Below, piece after piece: positions 19,788-28,472 of a stretch of DNA of 57,261 bases; within the stretch, counting starts at the first letter, position 1, and each line of letters begins with the position of its first letter. The position numbers and the translations under genes are program-made. Source of the stretch: an uncultured Bacteroidales bacterium (GTDB lineage Bacteria; Bacteroidota; Bacteroidia; Bacteroidales; UBA932). Under the pieces are notes generated by a model. The model was not told the origin of the DNA, did not search any database, and was given only the letters and a program-made list of their open reading frames with translations. Location of the stretch: assembly GCA_905235995.1 (NCBI GenBank), contig CAJONI010000049.1, positions 1 through 57,261 on the forward strand, in the 5' to 3' direction.

Positions 19788-21803
19788 TTACTTCTTTTTG
19801 AAGAACTCAAATAGAAAATCAGGGAGAGGCTGGCCGAGGAGATAGCGATACCAGAACTTGTAGTCCTGCATCGAAGAATGCATCCCCTGGTCGCCCCGGT
19901 AGCCATGCATGCCGTCAGGATAGATCATCAGCTCGAAATCCTTGTGGTCCTGCTGCAGGCGGTCTATCAGACGAAGCGTGTTCTGGAAATGGACGTTGTC
20001 GTCGCCGGTTCCGTGGGTGATCCTCAGCATGTTGGAGTCGTCGCCCCTATAGTTGCCAACGCGGTCGAGCACCCTGCCCGCAGCGTAGCCTTCAGGATTG
20101 TCCTGCGGGGTATCCATGTAGCGCTCTGTGTAGTGGGAGTCGTAGAAACTCCAGTCGTAGACGCCGCCGCCGGCGATGCCGTACTGGAAATGTTCATTCC
20201 CCTCGGTCACGCAGAGCGTAGTCATGGTGCCGCCGAACGAGAAGCCCTCCACGCCTATCCTGTCCTCGTCCACGAAAGGCAGCGCACGGAAGTAGTCTAT
20301 GCCGTCGCAGAAATCCTGCACTTCCTGCACGCCCAGCCTGCGGTAGGCCGCCTCGACACCCTTCTTGCCCAGATGGCCGCTCGCACGGTTGTCGAGAGTG
20401 ACCTGGATCACCCCGTGGTTAGCCCACCACTGGCTGGACATCGACACACCCCGCCAGGACTCGCGGACCTGAGGATTGTCGGGACCACCGTAGATGTTGA
20501 CTTTCACCGGATAACGCTTGTTCCTGTCGAAATCCACCGGCCAGGTCACCGCAGCAGGGAGCCGCACGCCGTCGCGCATGGTCACGTAGACCAGTTCGGG
20601 CATCGCAATCGCATATCTGTCGAATTCAGGTCCCTTGGAGTCGAAGAGTACCTGCACGTGCCTGGCGGGATCCACGTCGCCCGTGCGCGGCACCTGTATC
20701 TCGACCTGCCGGGTGGGAGTGGTAAAGTTGGACAACGAGGCCCTCACCGTCTTGAAGTCGTCAGACACGGTGACGCCCGAGAAGCTGTATGGGCCGAAGG
20801 AGATGCGCCTGACATCCTTGTTGCGCAGGTTAAGGCAGTAGATGTCCACACGGGTGCTCGACTCCCGCTTCGCGGTGAAGAACAGCTGTTTCCTGTCGGC
20901 CTTCAGGAGCGAGACGCTCCAGTTATGGCCGGTTGTAAGCTGCTCGAACCTGCCGCCGTCGTAGCGGAGGAAGTAAATCTGCTGCCAGCCCGAGAAGTCG
21001 CGGACGATGTAGACGCCTTCGGGAGTGAAGAGCATGTCGTTCATCCAGTCGATCCAGCTGTCCTGGTGTTCCTCGTAGACAAGCATCCTGCTCCCGGTGG
21101 AGGGAGTCACGGAATACAGCTTGAAATTGTCCTGCGACCGGTCCATCCAGCTGACCATCAGCTTAGTGCCGTCACCGCTCCAGAAAGGGGTGCCGAAATA
21201 CTGGTCCTCCTCAGGGTCGAAATCTGCCCAGACCGTCTCGCCGCCGAAAGCCGACACGAAGCCGATGCGGACCTCAGGATTCGGGTCGCCGCCCTTCGGG
21301 TAGCGGGTCTGGTTGAGCGAGCCGTGCTGTCCCTTGGGGGAATATATCGGGAACATGGGAACCTGTGAGTTGTCGAAGCGGTAGAAGGCCAGCACCTTGC
21401 TGTCGGGCGACCACCAGAACGCCCGGTACATGGACGGCCGTCCGAAGATCTCCTCATAGTACACCCATGAGGCATATCCGTTGAGAATCAAGTCGCTGCC
21501 GTCATATGTATGGCGGACCACCTCGCGCGTGGCGACGTCTATGGAATAGAGGTCGTTGTTGAGAGTGAAGGCGATTCGGGTCGAATCGGGCGACAGTGTG
21601 GGATTTACCCAGCCCTTCACCATCTCCTCACGCGCTCCCGGACGCGGACGCATCATGGCAGGCCGGGAAGGCTGGTTCAGGATTCCTTCCGGCACGCCGT
21701 ACAGGATCTCCTTGTCGGTAAGTCTCTTGCCGGTGAGTGCGGTCTGGCCTTGCATGGGAATGACCAGCGTCAGGGCCAGGAGGAAGAAAAGAGTTTTTTT
21801 CAT
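19788..21803 (-). CDS. S9 family prolyl peptidase, dipeptidyl peptidase IV type
   Basis: Secreted or periplasmic serine peptidase cleaving X-Pro dipeptides from peptides. The 671 residues begin with a signal peptide (KKTLFFLLALTLVIPMQGQ), then a beta-propeller that holds WVYYEEIFGR (Glu117/Glu118, the DPP-IV Glu pair that binds the free N-terminus), then an alpha/beta hydrolase domain. The catalytic triad is Ser522 in GFSFGG, Asp601 in HGTGDDNVH and His633 in MHGY. The nucleophile motif is GFSFGG where most relatives have GWSYGG. It is the last gene of the surE-to-S9 unit, 12 bases after the helicase gene. Confidence 0.93.
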   Translation of the reverse strand: MKKTLFFLLALTLVIPMQGQTALTGKRLTDKEILYGVPEGILNQPSRPAMMRPRPGAREEMVKGWVNPTLSPDSTRIAFTLNNDLYSIDVATREVVRHTYDGSDLILNGYASWVYYEEIFGRPSMYRAFWWSPDSKVLAFYRFDNSQVPMFPIYSPKGQHGSLNQTRYPKGGDPNPEVRIGFVSAFGGETVWADFDPEEDQYFGTPFWSGDGTKLMVSWMDRSQDNFKLYSVTPSTGSRMLVYEEHQDSWIDWMNDMLFTPEGVYIVRDFSGWQQIYFLRYDGGRFEQLTTGHNWSVSLLKADRKQLFFTAKRESSTRVDIYCLNLRNKDVRRISFGPYSFSGVTVSDDFKTVRASLSNFTTPTRQVEIQVPRTGDVDPARHVQVLFDSKGPEFDRYAIAMPELVYVTMRDGVRLPAAVTWPVDFDRNKRYPVKVNIYGGPDNPQVRESWRGVSMSSQWWANHGVIQVTLDNRASGHLGKKGVEAAYRRLGVQEVQDFCDGIDYFRALPFVDEDRIGVEGFSFGGTMTTLCVTEGNEHFQYGIAGGGVYDWSFYDSHYTERYMDTPQDNPEGYAAGRVLDRVGNYRGDDSNMLRITHGTGDDNVHFQNTLRLIDRLQQDHKDFELMIYPDGMHGYRGDQGMHSSMQDYKFWYRYLLGQPLPDFLFEFFKKK

Positions 21804-21815
21804 GGCAGCAATCGG

Positions 21816-23237
21816 TTATGATTCAAAAAAATCGTCCTTGAAATTCACGAAGTATACCTTCTCTACGCCGCGGGTGATGGCAGTGTAGAGCCATTTCAGG
21901 TCGTCGATGGTGAGTTCCTTCCAGAAAGGGTTGTCGATGAAGACGCAGCGCCACTGTCCGCCCTGCGACTTGTGGCCCGTGATGGCCGTGGCGTACTTTA
22001 CCTGCAGGGCGTTGAAATAAGGATCCTCGCGTACCTTCTGGAAGCGTTTGCGGGCGTTGCGCTCGTCGGCATAATCGGCGCTGACACCTTCATACAGGGC
22101 CCTCTGCATCTCTGCGGGCAGAGAGGGCTGTTCGGATTCGAGGGTGTCGAGCACTATCTTTGCGCGTATCTCGACTTCGCCGTAGTCGGGGAAGGCGAGA
22201 GTCGCGTCGGCGAAATGCAGGCCGTAGCGCTCCTCGTGGTTCGACAGCCGGACAAGCGAGGCGACGTCGCCGTTGGCGATGAAATCCATCTCCGGCACGT
22301 CTTCGAGGAACTGGTAGCAGTTCTTGACGACCATCAGCTTGTCGCCCCTCGAAAGGCGTTCCTCCCTATAGAGCACGGAGCTGCGGATGCCGGCGTTGTA
22401 GATGTTGGCCCGCTTGTTGGAACGGCAGAGGACGACTATGTCGTCGAGGCCGTAGCGGCCCACCGCGTCGCCGAGTTTCTCCACGAGCTCGCCGCCGTCG
22501 ATGCGCTCCACGTCGTCGAAACCGGCGACACGGAGCTTCGGAGCTTCCGCCCGCCCTGCCTCGATCAGCCGCCGGACCAGCGTGGCGTCGGTCAGGATGC
22601 CGGAGCCTTCGGCCTGGCGGACGACTGTGTCGAGCCTTGCGGTCATCAGGGTTCCGTAGCGGCCCAGGTAGCCTTCGTCGAGCGCCGGGCTGTGGTCGAG
22701 GCCCACGGGGGGCAACTGCCCGCGGTCTCCTATGATTATCAGCTTGTCGTCCACTCCGCTCCTGACGAAGCTCACCAGGTCGTCGAGCAGGTCGCCCGAA
22801 CCGAAACTGCTGCTTCCTGAAGAAGCGGCGTCTATCGTGATCAGCGAAGCCTCGTCGACTATGAAGAAGGTGTCCTTCGCCTTGTTGAAGTTGAGCTGGA
22901 ACTCCCCCACCCCGTCGCGCATGCTCTTCTGGCGGTAGATGTGCTTGTGGATGGTATAGGCCTTCTCGCCCGTGAAGCCCGACAGCACCTTGGCGGCGCG
23001 GCCGGTCGGGGCAAGGAGCACGTAACGGTACTTCAGTTCCTTGAGGGTCTTTACGAAAGCGGCGACGGCCGAGGTCTTGCCGGTACCCGCATATCCGCTC
23101 ACCAGCAGCAGGTCGCAGGTCTCATACTGCATCGCGAAAGCGGAGAAGGTATCGAAAAGCCGCTCCTGGCAAGGAGTCGGCTGATAGCCCAGATGGTGCC
23201 GCAGACGCTCGGCGAAATAGTCGGCAACCACCATCAC
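21816..23237 (-). CDS. RecD/Pif1-like superfamily 1 DNA helicase
   Basis: ATP-dependent 5'-3' type helicase of 473 residues. Motif I is GYAGTGKT (48-55), then APTGRAAKVLSG (Ia), FIVDEASL (II), IIIGDRGQLPPVG (III), and at the C-terminus AITGHKSQGGQW and LYTAITRGVEKVYFV (V, VI) of the UvrD_C_2/RecD2 type. An SH3-like beta insert precedes motif V. The role in repair or mobile DNA control is not known; it is stand-alone, without RecB or RecC partners here. It overlaps trkH by four bases and is followed by the S9 peptidase gene, with no clear functional tie to either. Confidence 0.9.
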   Translation of the reverse strand: MMVVADYFAERLRHHLGYQPTPCQERLFDTFSAFAMQYETCDLLLVSGYAGTGKTSAVAAFVKTLKELKYRYVLLAPTGRAAKVLSGFTGEKAYTIHKHIYRQKSMRDGVGEFQLNFNKAKDTFFIVDEASLITIDAASSGSSSFGSGDLLDDLVSFVRSGVDDKLIIIGDRGQLPPVGLDHSPALDEGYLGRYGTLMTARLDTVVRQAEGSGILTDATLVRRLIEAGRAEAPKLRVAGFDDVERIDGGELVEKLGDAVGRYGLDDIVVLCRSNKRANIYNAGIRSSVLYREERLSRGDKLMVVKNCYQFLEDVPEMDFIANGDVASLVRLSNHEERYGLHFADATLAFPDYGEVEIRAKIVLDTLESEQPSLPAEMQRALYEGVSADYADERNARKRFQKVREDPYFNALQVKYATAITGHKSQGGQWRCVFIDNPFWKELTIDDLKWLYTAITRGVEKVYFVNFKDDFFES

Positions 23238-24685
23238 GCACGCTTACGGTAGAGTACGAACACAAGCAGTATGGAGTAGATGCCGAGACGGCCTATGATC
23301 ATCTGGAAGCCCATCATTATCTTGGCGATCTCCGGAGCCGCGGAGAAACTGCTCATCGCACTGCCGACGGTGCCGAAGCCGGGACCGATGTTGCTCATCA
23401 TCGACACCGACATGCTCACCGAGGTAAGCAGGTCATATCCGAACGCCGAATACACCACCGCCATCACCAGCGTGATGATCAGATAGAGGAGCACATAGAG
23501 CGAGACGCTTGAGACCAGTTCGCGGTCGACCACCTGTCCGCCCGACTTCACCGGCACCACTGCGTTGGGCCATGCGATCTTGATGATCTGGGCCCGGGCC
23601 GCCTTGAGGGTAAGGTAGACGCGGTCGGAGCGCAGGCCTGAAGTCGTGGAACCGCTGCAGCCGCACTGGATGGCGGCATACAGGAGCAGGATTATGGAGA
23701 ACGTGGGCCAGACGTTGGTATCGGTGGAGCCGAATCCGGTGGTCGATATCATGGATACGACCGAGAAGAAGCCATGGCGCAGCGCCTCCCCGACATTGGG
23801 GATGACGCCGCTGTAGACCAGGTCGGCCGATACCAGGATTCCGAGGACAAGGATGGTGGCCAGATAGAACTTGGTGACGGGATTATGGAAAATCTTGAAC
23901 GAACGGCTGGCGAACGATGCGTAGATCAAGCCGAAATGAAGGCTGGCCACGATCATGAAGAAAATCAGTATGGCCTCGATCACAGGCGAATCATAGGCCG
24001 CGATCGAGGCATTCCTGGTGCTGAAACCACCGGTTGCGGAGACGCTGAGGGCATGGTTGATGGCATCGAAGAAAGGCATGCCCGCCAGGAGCAGGGCCGT
24101 GAGCGAGCAGATGGTTATGCCGACATAGACCGTCACCACCACGCGGATGAACTTGTTCGACTTGTACTGATAGTTGCTGCGCGAGATGTCTTCCATGTCC
24201 ATCTTGCTCATCTTGAAGCGCACGGTGCCGAAGGAAGGCAGGATCATCATGATGAAGACCACGACTCCCAGGCCGCCGATATAATGGGTCGCCGACCTCC
24301 AGAACAGCAGACCACGGGGAAGGGCTTCGATGTCGTCGAGGATGGTGGCGCCTGTGGTCGTGATGCCGGAAGAGCTTTCGAACCATGCGTCGGCCAGCGA
24401 GAACTCGCCTCCCCAGAGCACATAAGGGAGCATCGAGAAGATGCAGCAGAGGTTCCACGCCAGGAGCAGGATGGCCAGGCCTTCCTTCATGCTGATGTCG
24501 TGGTGCCTTCTCACGAAAACGAGCGGGAATATGCCGACCATGAGGGTGAGGATGCCGCTGAGCAGCAGCGGGGAGAACGAAGCGTCGAAACCGTCCGCCG
24601 CCGCAACGACCGCCGAGATCAGCATGAACACCGCGCAGCAGATAAGCGCGATTCCCACGTTGCGAGATATGACCGACCAGTTCAT
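23234..24685 (-). CDS. trkH: TrkH-family potassium uptake channel subunit
   Basis: Inner-membrane K+ (or Na+-linked) transporter subunit, 483 residues with about ten hydrophobic segments. The four pore loops are recognisable: SSSGITTTGAT, SVSATGGFSTRN, ISTTGFGSTD and MSNIGPGFGTVG, each with the selectivity Gly. CGCSGSTTSGLRSDR lies between the third and fourth repeats. No trkA gate gene is in the window. Instead the gene before it, overlapping by four bases, encodes a HAMP membrane sensor, and the one after is a helicase. Confidence 0.94.
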   Translation of the reverse strand: MNWSVISRNVGIALICCAVFMLISAVVAAADGFDASFSPLLLSGILTLMVGIFPLVFVRRHHDISMKEGLAILLLAWNLCCIFSMLPYVLWGGEFSLADAWFESSSGITTTGATILDDIEALPRGLLFWRSATHYIGGLGVVVFIMMILPSFGTVRFKMSKMDMEDISRSNYQYKSNKFIRVVVTVYVGITICSLTALLLAGMPFFDAINHALSVSATGGFSTRNASIAAYDSPVIEAILIFFMIVASLHFGLIYASFASRSFKIFHNPVTKFYLATILVLGILVSADLVYSGVIPNVGEALRHGFFSVVSMISTTGFGSTDTNVWPTFSIILLLYAAIQCGCSGSTTSGLRSDRVYLTLKAARAQIIKIAWPNAVVPVKSGGQVVDRELVSSVSLYVLLYLIITLVMAVVYSAFGYDLLTSVSMSVSMMSNIGPGFGTVGSAMSSFSAAPEIAKIMMGFQMIIGRLGIYSILLVFVLYRKRA

Positions 24686-25485
24686 CTCTCGAACTCTTTC
24701 TTGTATGCCTGGTTCCTTTCGATGATGTCGTTCACCGACTCGTTGAGTTCCTCGAGCTCATCGCCTCCCTCTATCTTCACGCCATAGCTGCGGCCGTTCT
24801 GCCGGTAAGCCTTGAGACCGCGGTTCATGCGCAGGACAGGATCGATCAGGTAGTAGTTCAGATAGTAGTTGAACAGCAGGACCAGGACCATGCCCACTAT
24901 CACCGACACCAGGCCGGGCATCTGGCTGCGGTAGGTGCCTTCCTGGACGTCCTGAGAACTGTTGATCAGCGCGTCCTGGCAGATGGACGTGAGTTGCATC
25001 ATGTAGCCGCGGAACATGTGGTAGACCGGCTGAAGGCGCTGGAAGAACCAGTGCTGCCGCTCGGCGTAGCCGTACTGCCACATGTCGCCCGCCTCCGCGA
25101 CCACCTGCATGTAGGCCGCATAGGCATAGAGCACCGAATCGGCTGCGGCCTGCTCCTCAGGTATCTCGAAGCGCTGGTTCAGGTTTTCGAACGCGGCGAG
25201 GAGCTCTTCCTGCCGGACGGCTTCAAGGTCTTCGGGACGGTCGGTCCCTTCGAGCACCAGCCCGTTCATCAGCGCCACGTTGTACTGCTCCGAAACCGAA
25301 AGCAGCTCACGGGCGGCGTTGATGCTGCGGATGTTGTCGGCGATCACGCCCGACACGTAGCGGTTCATCCGGGTGAATTCGAAGATCGAAATCAGGCTCG
25401 AGAAAAACAGGACGGCTGCCAGCACGATACAGCCCAGCAGCACCTTTCGCTTGATACCCAGTTTGTTGAATGAGAATGTCTTCAT
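24682..25485 (-). CDS. Membrane sensor with HAMP domain but no output domain
   Basis: A 267-residue protein with an N-terminal membrane helix (about 15-37), a helical periplasmic region of about 145 residues resembling the four-helix-bundle ligand domains of chemoreceptors and histidine kinases, a second membrane helix (about 188-210) and a HAMP-like segment: proline in LIDPVLRMNRGL, then GDELEELNESVNDIIERN. It stops right there; no kinase, cyclase or chemotaxis signalling domain follows. No frameshift remnant is visible since trkH begins at its stop (4-base overlap). It may act on TrkH or on a partner protein in trans. Its ATG shares one base with the lpxB stop (TGATG). Confidence 0.75.
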   Translation of the reverse strand: MKTFSFNKLGIKRKVLLGCIVLAAVLFFSSLISIFEFTRMNRYVSGVIADNIRSINAARELLSVSEQYNVALMNGLVLEGTDRPEDLEAVRQEELLAAFENLNQRFEIPEEQAAADSVLYAYAAYMQVVAEAGDMWQYGYAERQHWFFQRLQPVYHMFRGYMMQLTSICQDALINSSQDVQEGTYRSQMPGLVSVIVGMVLVLLFNYYLNYYLIDPVLRMNRGLKAYRQNGRSYGVKIEGGDELEELNESVNDIIERNQAYKKEFER

Positions 25486-26558
25486 CAGGCAGTTAGGCTT
25501 TCGAGGTCCTTGTAAATATCTTCGGCCACCCGCATGGAAGCTCCGGGGCCGCCAAGGGCAGCGCGCATTCCGGCGTAATCGGCCTGCATGCGCGACCTCA
25601 ATGTTTCATAGGTCAAAATTCGTTCCAGGACGTCGAGCATGCCTTCCGGCGATGCGGCGTCCTGCATCAGTTCGGGCACGGCTTCCCGGCCCAGGATAAG
25701 GTTCACCAGGCTCGCATAGGGGACCTTGACCACTTTCCGGGCAACTTTCCATGTCAGAGGGCTGAAGCCGTAGCATACCAGTTGCGGCACTCCTGACAAC
25801 GCCGCCTCGAGCGAAGCGGTCCCGGAACAGACGACGGCCGCCTCCGCCTGGCGAAGCAGGTCGGCGGTGCGGCCGAACACCACTTCCATCCGCGAACCCG
25901 CAGGGATATGGCGTCGGTAGTCCTCCATGTCCAGGCCGGGAGCACCGGCGACGACCAGGCGCAGGTCACGGAGCCTGCCAGAGGCGTCCATGAGCCGCTC
26001 CATCTCTGCGAAGCGCGGCATCAGGAACGACAGTTCGGCCCTGCGGCTGCCGGGAAGGAGAACTATCATCCGGCCCCCTTCCAGGGGACGGGTTTCCTCG
26101 CTGGCGAGGATGTCGGCGAGAGGGTTGCCGAAATAGCGCACTTCGAGCCCGCGGGAGCGGAACCACTCAGGCTCGAAGGGGAAGATGCAATAGACCCTGT
26201 CGACATCACGCCGGAGCGCATCCACGCGACCTTCGCCGTGCGCCCAGGCCTTCGGGGCCACGTACCAGTACACCTTGAAGCCGCGGCTGTGCGCGAAGCG
26301 GGCGATGCGCAGATTGAACGCCGGATAGTCGACCAGCACCACGGCGTCAGGCTTCCATCGGGCGATGTCATTCCGGCAGGCGCGGAGCTCACGCACCAGG
26401 CGCGGAAGCTGCGCCGCCACCTCCCAGACCCCCATCACGGAGCGCTCCGGACGCCAGCGACGGAACTCGCAGGCCCCGTCGCACCTGCGAAGGGACTGTA
26501 TCAGGTCGTCGCAGAGACGGTCGCCCGAGGCTTCACCGCTTATGAGGTAGTATCGCAT
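25485..26558 (-). CDS. lpxB: Lipid-A-disaccharide synthase, with a shortened N-terminal segment
   Basis: Glycosyltransferase (GT19) that joins UDP-diacylglucosamine and lipid X in lipid A synthesis. About 357 residues: MRYYLISGEASGD opens the N-terminal Rossmann domain, with VVLVDYPAFNLRIA (catalytic Asp region), YWYVAPKAWAHG, FGNPLAD, VLLPGSRRAEL, and VCSGTASLEAALSGVPQLVCY (UDP-binding). Between GEASGD and VMGVWEV there are only about 27 residues instead of about 42 in E. coli, and the usual GxxGxxM segment is missing. The ATG at 26558 matches the family start; an ATG further upstream (26591) lies within surE. The surE-lpxB pair is 10 bases apart. Confidence 0.88.
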   Translation of the reverse strand: MRYYLISGEASGDRLCDDLIQSLRRCDGACEFRRWRPERSVMGVWEVAAQLPRLVRELRACRNDIARWKPDAVVLVDYPAFNLRIARFAHSRGFKVYWYVAPKAWAHGEGRVDALRRDVDRVYCIFPFEPEWFRSRGLEVRYFGNPLADILASEETRPLEGGRMIVLLPGSRRAELSFLMPRFAEMERLMDASGRLRDLRLVVAGAPGLDMEDYRRHIPAGSRMEVVFGRTADLLRQAEAAVVCSGTASLEAALSGVPQLVCYGFSPLTWKVARKVVKVPYASLVNLILGREAVPELMQDAASPEGMLDVLERILTYETLRSRMQADYAGMRAALGGPGASMRVAEDIYKDLESLTA

Positions 26559-26568
26559 GCCGTTGGAT

Positions 26569-27372
26569 CTATTCGAATTTCCAAAGTTCACTCAGGCGTT
26601 CCAGCTCTTCGTAGTCGGTAGTGTCGATCCTGTGGGGAACCACCGACACGTAGCCGGAACCGACGAGATGATGGTCGGCGTCGGGGGCGCCTACGGCCTC
26701 CTGGTCTTCGAATTCGCCCACCATCCAGAAATAGTGACGGCCGCGAAGGGTGGTCCTGTGGTCGAACTCCTTCACCCAGCGGCCACGGCCCTGGCGGGCC
26801 ATGCGTATCCCGCGGATCTGCTCGACCGGAATGTTGGGCACGTTGACATTGAGGTAGATACCCTTGCGCATGCCATCCTCCATCACTTTCTCAAGGACTA
26901 TCCTTCCGTAATGGAGCACTCCGGTGAAGTCGGGGTCGTCGTCATGGGTGTCTAGCGACAGGCCGACCGAGGGGATGTCGTAGAGAGCACCCTCAATGGT
27001 CGCACCCAGCGTCCCGCTGTAGAGAGCGGCGGCGGAGGTATTGGAGCCGTGGTTGATGCCCGACACGAGCAGGTCGGGCAGCCGGCCCTCATCCAAGTAT
27101 ATGTTGACTCCCATCTTGGCGCAGTCGGTCGGAGTGGCGGTCAGCGTATAGACGCGGATGCTTCCTCGTTGCCGGTCGGCAGGCTCCTTTCTGGGCTGCT
27201 CTATCATCAGCGGCTTGTCGAGGGTGAGCGATGAGGAGCGGCCCGACTGCGGCTCGTAGGGTGCGACCACTGTCACGTTGCCGTATTCCCTCATCATCTC
27301 TGCCAGCGCCTGAATGCCCTTGGCGCGGAACCCGTCGTCGTTTATTACAAGTATTTCGCGGGTTTTTTCCAT
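26569..27372 (-). CDS. surE: 5'-/3'-nucleotidase SurE
   Basis: Metal-dependent survival protein SurE that removes phosphate from nucleotides. About 267 residues, with ILVINDDGF (metal-binding Asp pair), APYEPQSGRSSSLT, VSGINHGSNTSAAALYSGTLGATIEGA (shown in part: NHGSN binds metal/phosphate) and NVNVPNIP. It is first of the six-gene minus-strand unit running to the S9 peptidase gene. The ATG at 27372 is chosen since MEKTREILVINDDG is the family's usual beginning and the promoter box lies just upstream; the frame is open further but that part is promoter. Confidence 0.95.
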   Translation of the reverse strand: MEKTREILVINDDGFRAKGIQALAEMMREYGNVTVVAPYEPQSGRSSSLTLDKPLMIEQPRKEPADRQRGSIRVYTLTATPTDCAKMGVNIYLDEGRLPDLLVSGINHGSNTSAAALYSGTLGATIEGALYDIPSVGLSLDTHDDDPDFTGVLHYGRIVLEKVMEDGMRKGIYLNVNVPNIPVEQIRGIRMARQGRGRWVKEFDHRTTLRGRHYFWMVGEFEDQEAVGAPDADHHLVGSGYVSVVPHRIDTTDYEELERLSELWKFE

Positions 27373-27390
27373 TTTTTTCCTTTGAAACGA

Positions 27391-27398
27391 CAAAGTTA
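27391..27398 (-). promoter_or_regulatory. -7 box of surE operon
   Basis: Perfect TAACTTTG on the minus strand, 18 bases before the surE ATG. It lies 15 bases from the divergent gap promoter box. Confidence 0.65.
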
Positions 27399-27413
27399 AC
27401 AAAAAAAATGTAG

Positions 27414-27421
27414 TATCTTTG
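27414..27421 (+). promoter_or_regulatory. -7 box of gap
   Basis: Perfect TATCTTTG, about 40 bases before the gap ATG, giving an AT-rich leader of about 35 bases. Confidence 0.7.
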
Positions 27422-27431
27422 CACGGATTAA

Positions 27432-28463
<1,032 letters not shown>

Positions 28464-28472
28464 ACCTAAGCC

